Of a stretch of DNA of 64,000 bases, positions 49,445-57,390 are shown piece after piece (the stretch's first letter is position 1; the number at the start of each line of letters is the position of its first letter). The DNA is from Chitinophagales bacterium (lineage in GTDB: Bacteria > Bacteroidota > Bacteroidia > Chitinophagales > Chitinophagaceae). The notes beneath the pieces are model-generated. The model did not search any database. It was not told the origin of the DNA and was given only the letters and a program-made list of their open reading frames with translations. The stretch lies in NCBI GenBank assembly GCA_017303455.1, contig JAFLBM010000002.1:232417-296416 (forward strand). The letters are read 5' to 3'. Position numbers and translations under genes: made by a program.

Positions 49445-50623
49445 CTACTGATCGCAAGCCGCCACAATCACCGCACAGGCTTTTTCGATCTGCTGTTCAG
49501 AAATGATCAATGGCGGGGAAATGCGCAGGCAGTGAGCCGCAAATAAGAACCAGTCGGTCAGCACCCCGGCTGCAATACAATGATCAATTACTTTTTTATT
49601 CGTTTCAAAAGAATCAAATTCCACGGCGATCCACAAGCCATAAGAACGGACAGCTTTTATTTTCGGGTGCAGCAGCAGGGAACGGAATAATTCCTCTTTG
49701 GCTTTTACCGTTGCGATCCATCCCTCTTCCAGCAAGGCTTTCAGCCCGGCCATTCCGGCGGCACAGCAAACCGGGTGGCCGCCAAACGTAGTGATATGTC
49801 CCAGCACCGGGTTATCCGTAAACGCATCCATTAATTTTTTATCAGCAATAAAAGCACCGAGCGGCATACCGGCACCCAAGGCTTTTCCGAGTAACAATAC
49901 ATTAGGTACAATGGCAAAGTTTTCAAAACCCCAGAGTTTACCGGTGCGGCCAAAGCCGGCCTGTATCTCATCGAGTATTAATAGTGTGCCGGTATCAGTA
50001 CATTTTTTCCGGAGTGCCTGTATCCATTCTTTCGTTGGGGCCAGTATCCCTGCTTCCGCCTGCACGGTCTCGGCGATCACAGAGGCTGTTTGCTCCGTGA
50101 TCTCATTGAGTGATTCAAAAGAATTGTATTGGAGGTGCAGCACATCCGGCAGCAGGGGACGAAAAGCATTGCGCCAGTATTCATCACCAATGATACTTAA
50201 TGCACCCTGGGTGCTGCCATGATAAGAATGATTGAAGGCAATGATCTGTGTTCGGTTGGTGACCCGCTTGGCTAATTTCATGGCTCCTTCCACCGCTTCG
50301 GCCCCGGAGTTGGTAAAGTAAACAGCATTGAGGGAAGCGGGCAAGTTGTCCGTCAGTAGTTTTGCATACTGCACCTGCGGGGCTTCCACGAATTCACCAT
50401 AGACCATAATATGGAGATAGGCTTCCAGTTGCTCCTGTATCGCTGCGATCACTTTCGGATGCCGGTGACCGATATTGGCCACGCTGATACCGCCGATCAG
50501 GTCAATATATTCCCTGCCTGCCGCATCATACAAACTGGCACAATCCGCTTTCACGATCTCCAGTGCCAGCGGTGCGGAAGAGGTTTGCGCCACATGCCGT
50601 AAAAAAAGTTCCCGTTGATTCAT
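49445..50623 (-). CDS. Class III (acetylornithine/GABA-type) aminotransferase
   Basis: 392 residues from the ATG at 50623 (NQRELFLRHVAQTS); the extension to 50671 is rejected. PLP-dependent fold type I: YDAAGREYIDLIGGISVANIGHRHPKV, YFTNSGAEAVEGAMKLAK, LLILDEIQAGFGRTGKLWGFE and the PLP lysine in LLLGKALGAGMPLGAFIA. Substrate not clear; ArgD-like and omega-aminotransferases share these motifs. Divergent from the gamma carbonic anhydrase gene with an 82-bp gap. Confidence 0.9.
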   Translation of the reverse strand: MNQRELFLRHVAQTSSAPLALEIVKADCASLYDAAGREYIDLIGGISVANIGHRHPKVIAAIQEQLEAYLHIMVYGEFVEAPQVQYAKLLTDNLPASLNAVYFTNSGAEAVEGAMKLAKRVTNRTQIIAFNHSYHGSTQGALSIIGDEYWRNAFRPLLPDVLHLQYNSFESLNEITEQTASVIAETVQAEAGILAPTKEWIQALRKKCTDTGTLLILDEIQAGFGRTGKLWGFENFAIVPNVLLLGKALGAGMPLGAFIADKKLMDAFTDNPVLGHITTFGGHPVCCAAGMAGLKALLEEGWIATVKAKEELFRSLLLHPKIKAVRSYGLWIAVEFDSFETNKKVIDHCIAAGVLTDWFLFAAHCLRISPPLIISEQQIEKACAVIVAACDQ

Positions 50624-50675
50624 TGCCACAAATGTCGGAAAGAAAAAAGGATATTTGCCGGACGACAACAATTAC

Positions 50676-50701
50676 AAACTACAAACCATAAACTATAAAT
50701 T
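50676..50701. repeat. ACTACAAACCA repeat, copy 1
   Basis: A 26-bp sequence beginning AAACTACAAACCA and ending AACTATAAATT, present again at 62255-62280 with 24 of 26 bases identical. Here it lies just before the carbonic anhydrase start. Confidence 0.55.
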
Positions 50702-50705
50702 TTTT

Positions 50706-51230
50706 ATGCCTGTCATACTTCCTGTTGATAACAAACTCCCGCAATTCGGTAACAATAATTTCATCGCCCCGAATGCCACCATCGTGGGCGACGTGACCAG
50801 CGGGGATGATTGCAGTTTCTGGTTCAATACCGTCGTGCGGGGAGATGTGAATTTTATCCGGCTCGGCAATAAAGTGAATGTGCAGGACGGGGCCTGTATC
50901 CATTGCACCTACCAGAAATACGGTACCACGATCGGTAATAATGTATCGATCGGGCATAACGCCATCGTTCACGGGTGCACAGTTCATGATAATGTGCTGA
51001 TCGGGATGGGTGCCATCGTGATGGACAATTGCGTGGTGCACAGCAATACGATCATTGCGGCCGGGGCGGTGGTATTGGAGAATACGGTTTGTGAAGCCGG
51101 CAGCATTTATGCCGGGGTGCCTGCTAAAAAAGTAAAGGACATTTCGCAGGAACTGATCCATGGCGAGATTGACCGGATCGCTAACAATTATATAAGATAT
51201 GCCGATTGGTTCCGGGAGAAAAAAGACTGA
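50706..51230 (+). CDS. Gamma-class carbonic anhydrase family protein
   Basis: 174 residues from the ATG at 50706 (PVILPVDNKLPQFG). Left-handed beta-helix built of hexapeptide repeats (ATIVGDVTSGDDCSFW, NTVVRGDVNFIRLGNKVNVQDGACIHC, IGNNVSIGHNAIVHGCTVHDNVLIGMGAIVMDN). His residues in IHC, IGH and VHG match the metal ligands of the gamma-CA fold. Such proteins hydrate CO2 or have lost activity; catalysis is not proven by sequence. A weak hairpin follows the stop. Confidence 0.92.
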   Translation: MPVILPVDNKLPQFGNNNFIAPNATIVGDVTSGDDCSFWFNTVVRGDVNFIRLGNKVNVQDGACIHCTYQKYGTTIGNNVSIGHNAIVHGCTVHDNVLIGMGAIVMDNCVVHSNTIIAAGAVVLENTVCEAGSIYAGVPAKKVKDISQELIHGEIDRIANNYIRYADWFREKKD

Positions 51231-51278
51231 ACCCTGACTGTTAGTGCATTAGGCCTGACAAGAAAAATCCATGCATCA

Positions 51279-51303
51279 TAAAAGCCCGTAAATGGTGCTT
51301 TTA
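51279..51303 (+). terminator. Weak hairpin after the carbonic anhydrase gene
   Basis: TAAAAGC at 51279-51285 is the reverse complement of GCTTTTA at 51297-51303 with an 11-nt loop. Possible terminator of low strength. Confidence 0.3.
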
Positions 51304-51359
51304 CTATGGCAGGGGCAATGAATATTACGTAGATTCGTTATAGAAAAAAATGAAAAACT

Positions 51360-51554
51360 ATGAAGAGCCTCCGTTTTTTAACGATAGCACTGGGACTGAT
51401 GTTATTACTGTCTTCCTGTAAGGTCTGGAACAGTTTATTCCCTCCCAAGTATGGCTGTCCGACCAACGGTAAAAACATTGGTGCTGAGAAATTAGCCAAC
51501 GGTGACCCGAAGGCGGAAAAGGAAGCGAGAAAAGCGAAAAAATTCAGAAGTTAA
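51360..51554 (+). CDS. Small lipoprotein
   Basis: 64 residues. Signal peptide with lipobox LLSSC (Cys20) and a short basic mature part (FPPKYGCPTNGKNIGAEKLANGDPKAEKEARKAKKF). PKYGCPTNGKNIGAEKL is a motif I have seen in small Bacteroidota lipoproteins of unknown role. It stands alone with about 130 bp upstream. Confidence 0.75.
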   Translation: MKSLRFLTIALGLMLLLSSCKVWNSLFPPKYGCPTNGKNIGAEKLANGDPKAEKEARKAKKFRS

Positions 51555-51620
51555 TACGGTTTTTACGCAGCGAATCCACCCCGCCATCTGTCCTTATAGA
51601 AAACATTAAACCCTTATAAT

Positions 51621-51950
51621 ATGAGCCTGACCCTACGAACCAACTTAGGATGCACAGAGGCAGTTATTGCCGATGATGGCGGATTGAAACGCTTTTATCA
51701 GGTAGCTGATGTACTCAGCGAAGACCTCAAAGTAAAATTCAGCAACAAAGAGGATGACTTTGACACCATTGACTGGGAATTCCGGTTCAAGGGTCATAAC
51801 CTCACCCTGCACTACAATATCTACAACGGTATCTCCATTTTCCCGACCAAGACCCGTGATGCCCTGAACAAGGACAACAAAGCGGTTGTGGAATTAGCCG
51901 GTGTGTTAGAAGGAAAATTGTTCAACGAAGTAGAGCGGAAGATCGCTTAG
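51621..51950 (+). CDS. Conserved hypothetical protein, 109 residues
   Basis: No signal peptide, no membrane helix. A small alpha/beta protein with regular strands (WEFRFKGHNLTLHYNIYNGISIFP). I recognise no family. It ends one base from the convergent rsgA stop. Normal codon use supports it as a real gene. Confidence 0.72.
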   Translation: MSLTLRTNLGCTEAVIADDGGLKRFYQVADVLSEDLKVKFSNKEDDFDTIDWEFRFKGHNLTLHYNIYNGISIFPTKTRDALNKDNKAVVELAGVLEGKLFNEVERKIA

Positions 51951-51951
51951 G

Positions 51952-52878
51952 TCAGTAACTCTTTTCTTCTATTGAATCCAGTATGTTGACATAGCTCACA
52001 TACCTGTCTTCATGTACAGCACCATTCATGACGGCTTCTTTAATAGCGCAGCCCGGTTCATTTACATGTAAACAATTATTGAACTGGCAATCATTCAGCC
52101 GGTCCCGCAGCTCGGGAAAATAATGGGAGAGTTCCTGTTTGCTGATATCCACCAGCCCGAACTCCCGCATCCCCGGTGTATCAATGATTCGGCCGCCAAA
52201 TGGCAGGTCATACATTTCGGCAAACGTAGTGGTGTGTTGTCCCTTACCGCTCCAGCCGCTCACATCCTGTGTCCGTAAATTAATATCGGGAAAAATCACA
52301 TTAAGCAACGATGATTTACCCACACCGCTGTGCCCGCTGATGAGAGTGGTCTTATTCTTCAGCAATTCCAGCACTTCTTCCACCCCTTCCTTTTTAGCAG
52401 CACTGATGAGGAATACTTTATATCCGATGGCTTCATACATGTCTTTCAATGCTTCATATCGCTCCAGTTCTTTGTTTTTGTACAGATCGGCTTTATTAAA
52501 AACAACCAGGGCAGGTACATGGTACATTTCAGAAGCCACGAGAAAACGGTCGATAAAACCCTGTGATGTTTTCGGTTCTTTCAGCGTGGCGACTAATAAA
52601 GACTGGTCAAGATTAGACGCCACAATATGATGCTGGTGCTTATGCCGCGGCGATTGCCGGTTGATATAATTGTGCCGGGTATGAATTTCATCAATGATCG
52701 CTGTGCTGCTTTCTTCTGTTTCGATTTCCATCTCCACGACATCTCCCACGGCCACGGGATTGGTACTGGTGATATCATCGAGTTTCATCACTCCCTTCAT
52801 CCGGGCATTGAAGATCCTTCCGGATTCATCTTTAACGATGTACCAGCTGCCGGTTGATTTATAAACGGTGGCTTTCAT
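51952..52878 (-). CDS. rsgA: Ribosome small-subunit-dependent GTPase A
   Basis: 308 residues. OB domain at the N-terminus (ATVYKSTGSWYIVKDESGRIFNARMKG), then a circularly permuted GTPase: NKADLYK (G4) precedes GHSGVGKSSLL (G1) and DTPGMREFGL (G3). A C-terminal zinc site is seen as CQFNNCLHVNEPGC. It matures the 30S subunit. Located downstream of batA with a 26-nt gap; convergent with the 109-residue gene. Confidence 0.97.
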   Translation of the reverse strand: MKATVYKSTGSWYIVKDESGRIFNARMKGVMKLDDITSTNPVAVGDVVEMEIETEESSTAIIDEIHTRHNYINRQSPRHKHQHHIVASNLDQSLLVATLKEPKTSQGFIDRFLVASEMYHVPALVVFNKADLYKNKELERYEALKDMYEAIGYKVFLISAAKKEGVEEVLELLKNKTTLISGHSGVGKSSLLNVIFPDINLRTQDVSGWSGKGQHTTTFAEMYDLPFGGRIIDTPGMREFGLVDISKQELSHYFPELRDRLNDCQFNNCLHVNEPGCAIKEAVMNGAVHEDRYVSYVNILDSIEEKSY

Positions 52879-52904
52879 GCGGCTGCAAGATAACCCAATA
52901 TTGC

Positions 52905-53918
52905 TCAGGGAAATTTCCGGAAAACGGTAAGTCGTAAAACAATTTCCAGGAAAAGAAATGCAAGAGCTGCCAGCACAAAGGGCAGGTAACGTTCCTGGTA
53001 CCGTTTGAAAGATTGTACTTCCACTTTTGATTTTTCCATGGTATCGATCTGGTCGTAAGTGTTCTTCAATCCTTCTTTATCTTTTGCCCGGAAATACCTT
53101 CCTCCTGTTTCTCCGGCTATTTTCCGGAGCAGGTCTTCATCAATAAAATCAATAGCAGGATTTTTATTCGCCAGTTTGTTGCCTGATATTTCCGGAACAG
53201 CCGAAGCCCTGGCACCCATGCCGATCGTGTACACTTTTACTTTATTTGTTTTTGCGATCTCCAGTGCCGTTAGCGGATCGATCAGTCTTGTATCGGGGGC
53301 ATCTTCTTTTCCATCCGTAATTAAAATAATCACTTTGCTCTTGGCCTGGCTTTTTGAAAGACGATCCACGGCTGTAGCCAGTCCTTCACCGATCACGGTG
53401 CCGTCTTTCAGGTATTGCCGGCTTTCGAGACTTTGTATCTGGCTGATCAAGGTATTCTTATCGGTTGTAACAGGACACTGGGTAAAACTTTCGCCGGAAA
53501 AAATAACCAGGCCGATCCTGTCAACAGGCCGGTTCATTACAAATTCAACAGCCATTTCTTTGGCCACTTCCATCCGGGAAGGCAGGATATCTTTCGATCC
53601 CATGCTGCCGCTTACATCCATGCACAAGACAATATCAATACCCTCTCCCTCTGAACGCTGGTCATCATTTCTTTTTTGCGGCCGGGCCAGTGCCATTATC
53701 AATGCACTCAATGCCAGCAAACGAAGCATAAAGGGTAAATGACGAAACCGGCTCTTCAGGGAAGAAACAGTAAAAGCATGGGTGGTGGAAACCGTGATAA
53801 CGGCCTGCTGCCGGTTGCTCTTCTTACTATACCACCATACCAGCAACGGCAACAGGGCAAACAACCCGAATGCAAGGGGAAAAGCAAAATCCATATCGTT
53901 GAGCCACTCGTACAGCAT
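52905..53918 (-). CDS. batA: VWA-domain membrane protein BatA
   Basis: 337 residues. Helices near 14-30 and 62-79, a von Willebrand A domain about 90-290 with the MIDAS site DVSGSMGS and later TDGKED, and a C-terminal helix (LPFVLAALAFLFLEIVL). BatA belongs to the Bacteroides aerotolerance clusters, together with a MoxR AAA protein and a DUF58 protein, as here. Its mechanism is not established. The usual batB/C/D genes do not follow; rsgA does. Confidence 0.93.
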   Translation of the reverse strand: MLYEWLNDMDFAFPLAFGLFALLPLLVWWYSKKSNRQQAVITVSTTHAFTVSSLKSRFRHLPFMLRLLALSALIMALARPQKRNDDQRSEGEGIDIVLCMDVSGSMGSKDILPSRMEVAKEMAVEFVMNRPVDRIGLVIFSGESFTQCPVTTDKNTLISQIQSLESRQYLKDGTVIGEGLATAVDRLSKSQAKSKVIILITDGKEDAPDTRLIDPLTALEIAKTNKVKVYTIGMGARASAVPEISGNKLANKNPAIDFIDEDLLRKIAGETGGRYFRAKDKEGLKNTYDQIDTMEKSKVEVQSFKRYQERYLPFVLAALAFLFLEIVLRLTVFRKFP

Positions 53919-53924
53919 ACTCTT

Positions 53925-54836
53925 CTAATTTTTCCCGGGGGAAAGAATTGTTGTACCCGATTTTTGTACTACCATTATTGAATCAGTAATTGTCTTTAAC
54001 GCTTCTTCATCATCGGTTAGGGCGGGCTTATACTTTGCGAATTTCACAAAATCACTCAGCCGCAGCGCCTGTGCTAATTTACCGGACTGTGTTTTATCAA
54101 GACCTGTATCTTTTAATTGCAGGATGAGCTCATCGGTTGTTTCTTTGGCAGAATGTATTCCTTTCTTTACTCCAATATACTCCCTGAAAATATCCACCAG
54201 TGCCGAGTAGTATTGCTTGGGCTCCGGTTTATTTAATTTCAGTTGTTCCAATTTTTTCATCGCCTCTGCGAATGGGTCAATGATAACAGCTGGCTTTGAT
54301 TCAACAGGTTTTTGCTTTTTCCGCAGGAAATAAATGAAAGCGATGATCAGCAATAAGGCTGCCCCACCGGCAGCATACCACCACCAGGGAGTTTTCTCTT
54401 CCACGGTAACATCAATAACATCTTTGATATCGTGGTATTCCTGCTCAGGATTAAATGGGGAATAGCCCACATCAACCGGTATCGAATCCGTTACGACCCC
54501 TTCTGCCAGTACAAAAGCCGGGATAACCCAATGCCCGGAATCAAAACTGGTGATCCGGATAGTTTGTGATAATACTGTCCCGTTGCTTGTATTCGTGGTA
54601 TCGATCTTTTGTTTTTCTATAAGGTCAAAATGTGTCAATGAGTCAATGGAAAAAAATTGGATCGCCTCGTTCTCGGGGATATCCGCTTCCAGCTTCAGTT
54701 CAATATGCTCACCGATCAGTATTTTATTTTTACTGGCCGTTGCTTTTACTGTAATGCCTGTTTGTGCATTCAGAAAAACTGAAAGACTGATTAAAATAAT
54801 AACCGTGAGAATTCTATTGATTGTCGGCTGGATCAT
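53925..54836 (-). CDS. BatD-like / DUF4381-type exported protein
   Basis: 303 residues. Signal peptide (VIILISLSVFLNAQTG), an Ig-like region (GEHIELKLEADIPENEAIQF to about 130), a single helix (WWWYAAGGAALLLIIAFIYFLRKK, about 151-174) and a cytoplasmic helical part (YYSALVDIFREYIGVKKGIHSAKETTDELI). Genes of this shape sit between DUF58 and batA in Bacteroidota. It may couple the periplasm to the MoxR/VWA machinery. Overlap and spacing (6 nt to batA) show one operon. Confidence 0.8.
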   Translation of the reverse strand: MIQPTINRILTVIILISLSVFLNAQTGITVKATASKNKILIGEHIELKLEADIPENEAIQFFSIDSLTHFDLIEKQKIDTTNTSNGTVLSQTIRITSFDSGHWVIPAFVLAEGVVTDSIPVDVGYSPFNPEQEYHDIKDVIDVTVEEKTPWWWYAAGGAALLLIIAFIYFLRKKQKPVESKPAVIIDPFAEAMKKLEQLKLNKPEPKQYYSALVDIFREYIGVKKGIHSAKETTDELILQLKDTGLDKTQSGKLAQALRLSDFVKFAKYKPALTDDEEALKTITDSIMVVQKSGTTILSPGKN

Positions 54837-54851
54837 GGATCGGGTGGTGGT

Positions 54852-55724
54852 TCATTTATTCCGGCTGAGGAAGAATCGCTGTAATATTTTCACATAGTCT
54901 TCATCGGTCCGGATATGCAGGAGGTCGCTGCCTGCTTTTTTAAAGATTTGTGTACTGTAGGCTGTTACCCTGAAAAATTCCTGTTCATAATTATACCGCA
55001 CATATGCATTACTGCTGTCCACCCATTTGCTGGCCCCGCCTTCGGCATCAGTCACCTGCAGCAGGCCGGCATCGGGTAACTGCTGGTCCATTTTATCATA
55101 GAGTTTCATCCCGATGATATCATGTTTCTTACTGGCCACCCGCAAGGCATCTTCGTAATTGGCATCCAGGAAATCGCTTAATATGAACGCAATACTTTTC
55201 TGCCTTGTCACATTATTAAAATAGCGGAGTGCAGTGCTGACTGCTGTCCCGGTTCCCTTTGGCTCTTTACTTAACAGGTTCCGTACAATGAACAAAGCAT
55301 GTTCACGGCCTTTCTTGGGCGGAATATATCCTTCCACTTTATCACTGTAAAAAATAACGCCGATCTTATCGCCGTTATTCACTGCTGAAAAACTTAACAC
55401 CGCTGCGATCTCGGTGGAGATATCTTTTTTTCGTGCATGCACGGTTCCAAACAAAGAACTCGGGCTGATATCCACCAGCAGCATCACGGTGAGTTCCCGT
55501 TCTTCCTCGAACAGTTTGCTGTAAGGATGCCCCATCCTTGCCGACACATTCCAGTCAATAAAGCGGATATCATCACCGGCTGAATATTCCCTCACTTCTT
55601 TAAAGGACATTCCTTTCCCTTTGAAAGCACTGTGGTACTCCCCGGTGAACAGGTCGCTGGTCAGCTTCTTGCTTTTGATCTCCAGCTCCCGGACCTTTTT
55701 TAATATTTCTTTGGTCGTCAGCAA
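54852..55724 (-). CDS. DUF58 domain protein of the MoxR/Bat cluster
   Basis: 290 residues. Core motifs: GEYHSAFKGKGMSFKEVREYSAGDDIRFIDWNVSARMGHPYSKLFEEERELTVMLLVDISPSSLFG, the DUF58 pattern, followed by a VWA-like fold. No membrane helix. The start is a TTG at 55724, 3 nt after the moxR stop (a possible alternative is a later codon). Such proteins work with MoxR ATPases as chaperone partners. Confidence 0.93.
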   Translation of the reverse strand: MLTTKEILKKVRELEIKSKKLTSDLFTGEYHSAFKGKGMSFKEVREYSAGDDIRFIDWNVSARMGHPYSKLFEEERELTVMLLVDISPSSLFGTVHARKKDISTEIAAVLSFSAVNNGDKIGVIFYSDKVEGYIPPKKGREHALFIVRNLLSKEPKGTGTAVSTALRYFNNVTRQKSIAFILSDFLDANYEDALRVASKKHDIIGMKLYDKMDQQLPDAGLLQVTDAEGGASKWVDSSNAYVRYNYEQEFFRVTAYSTQIFKKAGSDLLHIRTDEDYVKILQRFFLSRNK

Positions 55725-55727
55725 TGC

Positions 55728-56729
55728 TTATGGTACGTTGATCTGTTTGATAATATCCTCGATCACATCTTCCACTTTCACATTCTCGGCTTCTGCTTCA
55801 TAGGTTAAGCCGATACGATGGCGCAATACATCTTTGGCAATGCTCCTGATATCTTCAGGTATTACAAATCCTCTTTTATTTAAGAAAGCCTGCGCCTTTC
55901 CGGCCAACGCCAGGTTGATACTGGCCCTCGGTGATCCGCCATACGAGATCAGTGGCTTCAGTCGTTCTAACGAATACTTCTCCGGGAATCTTGTTGCAAA
56001 AACTATATCCAGTATATACTGCTCGATCTTTTCATCCATATAGATCTGGCGGGTCAGGTCTTTGGCATTGATCACTTCCTGTGTTGATACCACCTGTTTA
56101 ACAGCAGGTACCGTTAATCCCTGCACATTCTGCCGGATGATCATTTGCTCTTCGTGCATCTTTGGATAATCCACCACCACTTTCATAATAAAGCGGTCCA
56201 CCTGTGCTTCCGGCAACGGGTAGGTTCCTTCCTGTTCCAGGGGGTTTTGGGTAGCCAGCACTAAAAAAGGCTCATCAAGCTTATATGATGTATCGCCAAT
56301 TGTTACTTGTCTTTCCTGCATGGCTTCCAGCAAAGCAGATTGTACTTTGGCCGGGGCCCGGTTGATCTCATCGGCCAGGATAAAATTGGCAAAGATGGGT
56401 CCTTTGCGCACCACGAACTCATTGCGCTGCTGGTTATAGATCATCGTACCCAGTACATCGGCTGGTAACAGGTCAGGTGTAAACTGGATACGGCTGAATT
56501 TTGCATGTATAGCCTGCGCCAGCGATTTAATGGTTAAGGTTTTGGCCAGTCCTGGTACTCCTTCCAATAAAACGTGGCCATTACTCAGCAGACCAATCAA
56601 CAGGCGGTCAAGCATATGGCTTTGGCCGACTATCACATGGCTGATCTCTTCCCTTAATTTATCAGTAAACTGGCCGGCCTGGCTGATACGTTCGTTCAGC
56701 TGCCGGATATCTTCTGCGGTTTTCAGCAT
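55728..56729 (-). CDS. moxR: MoxR-type AAA+ ATPase
   Basis: 333 residues. Walker A in HVLLEGVPGLAKTLTIKSLA (about 53-72), Walker B in NFILADEINRAPAKVQSALLEAMQE, sensor 1 region LATQNPLEQEGTYPLPEAQVDRF and the C-terminal lid (GGSPRASINLALAGKAQAFL). MoxR proteins act as chaperones with VWA partners, encoded downstream. Divergent from a lipoprotein gene with a 152-bp gap. First gene of the moxR-DUF58-BatD-like-batA operon. Confidence 0.96.
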   Translation of the reverse strand: MLKTAEDIRQLNERISQAGQFTDKLREEISHVIVGQSHMLDRLLIGLLSNGHVLLEGVPGLAKTLTIKSLAQAIHAKFSRIQFTPDLLPADVLGTMIYNQQRNEFVVRKGPIFANFILADEINRAPAKVQSALLEAMQERQVTIGDTSYKLDEPFLVLATQNPLEQEGTYPLPEAQVDRFIMKVVVDYPKMHEEQMIIRQNVQGLTVPAVKQVVSTQEVINAKDLTRQIYMDEKIEQYILDIVFATRFPEKYSLERLKPLISYGGSPRASINLALAGKAQAFLNKRGFVIPEDIRSIAKDVLRHRIGLTYEAEAENVKVEDVIEDIIKQINVP

Positions 56730-56881
56730 GGAGAAAATTTATGGTGACACAAAATACGAACTTGCTGTATGCAAATAATTTGCCGGGATGACGAACGGCG
56801 GAAAATACGGCAATATTTTTGCGTAGTATCCCGTTTTAAAGCCCGGAAACAATGTCTATTTTGTACAACAATCCAACGATC

Positions 56882-57325
56882 ATGAAAAAACAACTCCTTT
56901 TAGCAATTACAGGTATTGCAATGCTCTTATGTATCCTGCCCTCCTGCGGAAAAGATGAAACACCTCCTGCTCCGAAAACAAAAACAGAACTGATCAGTAC
57001 GGGTACCTGGCGATTCAGCACTGCTACTGTTAGCGGTATTGATATTTCAGGTTCACTACAGACCTGTCAAAAGGATAATATACTGACTTTTGTAAGCACA
57101 GGGACCGGAACAGCGGATGAAGGAGCTACAAAATGTAATGCCGGTGATCCCCAAACCAACCCCTTTACCTGGAATTTTACCAGTGCTGAAACGGTTTTAA
57201 ATGTTTCTGCCACGTTCTTCACGGGTGGTAGCGGCACATTCAATATTGTGACCTTATCTGAAACACAATTGGTATTGTCACAAACCATCAGCGGACAAGT
57301 CGCTGTGGTAACATTTATTCACTAA
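56882..57325 (+). CDS. Lipocalin-like lipoprotein
   Basis: 147 residues from the ATG at 56882 (KKQLLLAITGIAMLLCILPSC, lipobox LPSC, Cys22). The mature part is beta-rich and resembles lipocalin-like Bacteroidota proteins: STGTWRFSTATVSG and DNILTFVSTGTGTADEGATKCN near 40-90, ending in TLSETQLVLSQT. The ligand is unknown. Followed by a strong terminator shared with nadE. Confidence 0.75.
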   Translation: MKKQLLLAITGIAMLLCILPSCGKDETPPAPKTKTELISTGTWRFSTATVSGIDISGSLQTCQKDNILTFVSTGTGTADEGATKCNAGDPQTNPFTWNFTSAETVLNVSATFFTGGSGTFNIVTLSETQLVLSQTISGQVAVVTFIH

Positions 57326-57350
57326 TTCTGCTTAGTAGCTGTATAAAAAG

Positions 57351-57379
57351 AAAAGCGAATCACTTGATTCGCTTTTTTC
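57351..57379. terminator. Terminator between the lipoprotein gene and nadE
   Basis: AAAAGCGAATC at 57351-57361 pairs exactly with GATTCGCTTTT at 57366-57376 around ACTT, with T-runs on both strands. Serves both convergent genes. Confidence 0.85.
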
Positions 57380-57390
57380 ATTGCTGCTGA

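Noticed and set aside
49698..50222. 174-codon plus-strand frame inside the aminotransferase gene
   Set aside because: Antisense to the PLP enzyme core; composition of a shadow frame.
53059..53742. 227-codon plus-strand frame over batA
   Set aside because: Antisense to BatA; Ser/Ile-rich composition typical of a shadow frame.
56814..56821. Exact TATTTTTG upstream of the lipocalin-like lipoprotein gene
   Set aside because: No -33 at proper spacing and about 60 nt from the start; a second partial element at 56853 is as likely, so no promoter is claimed.
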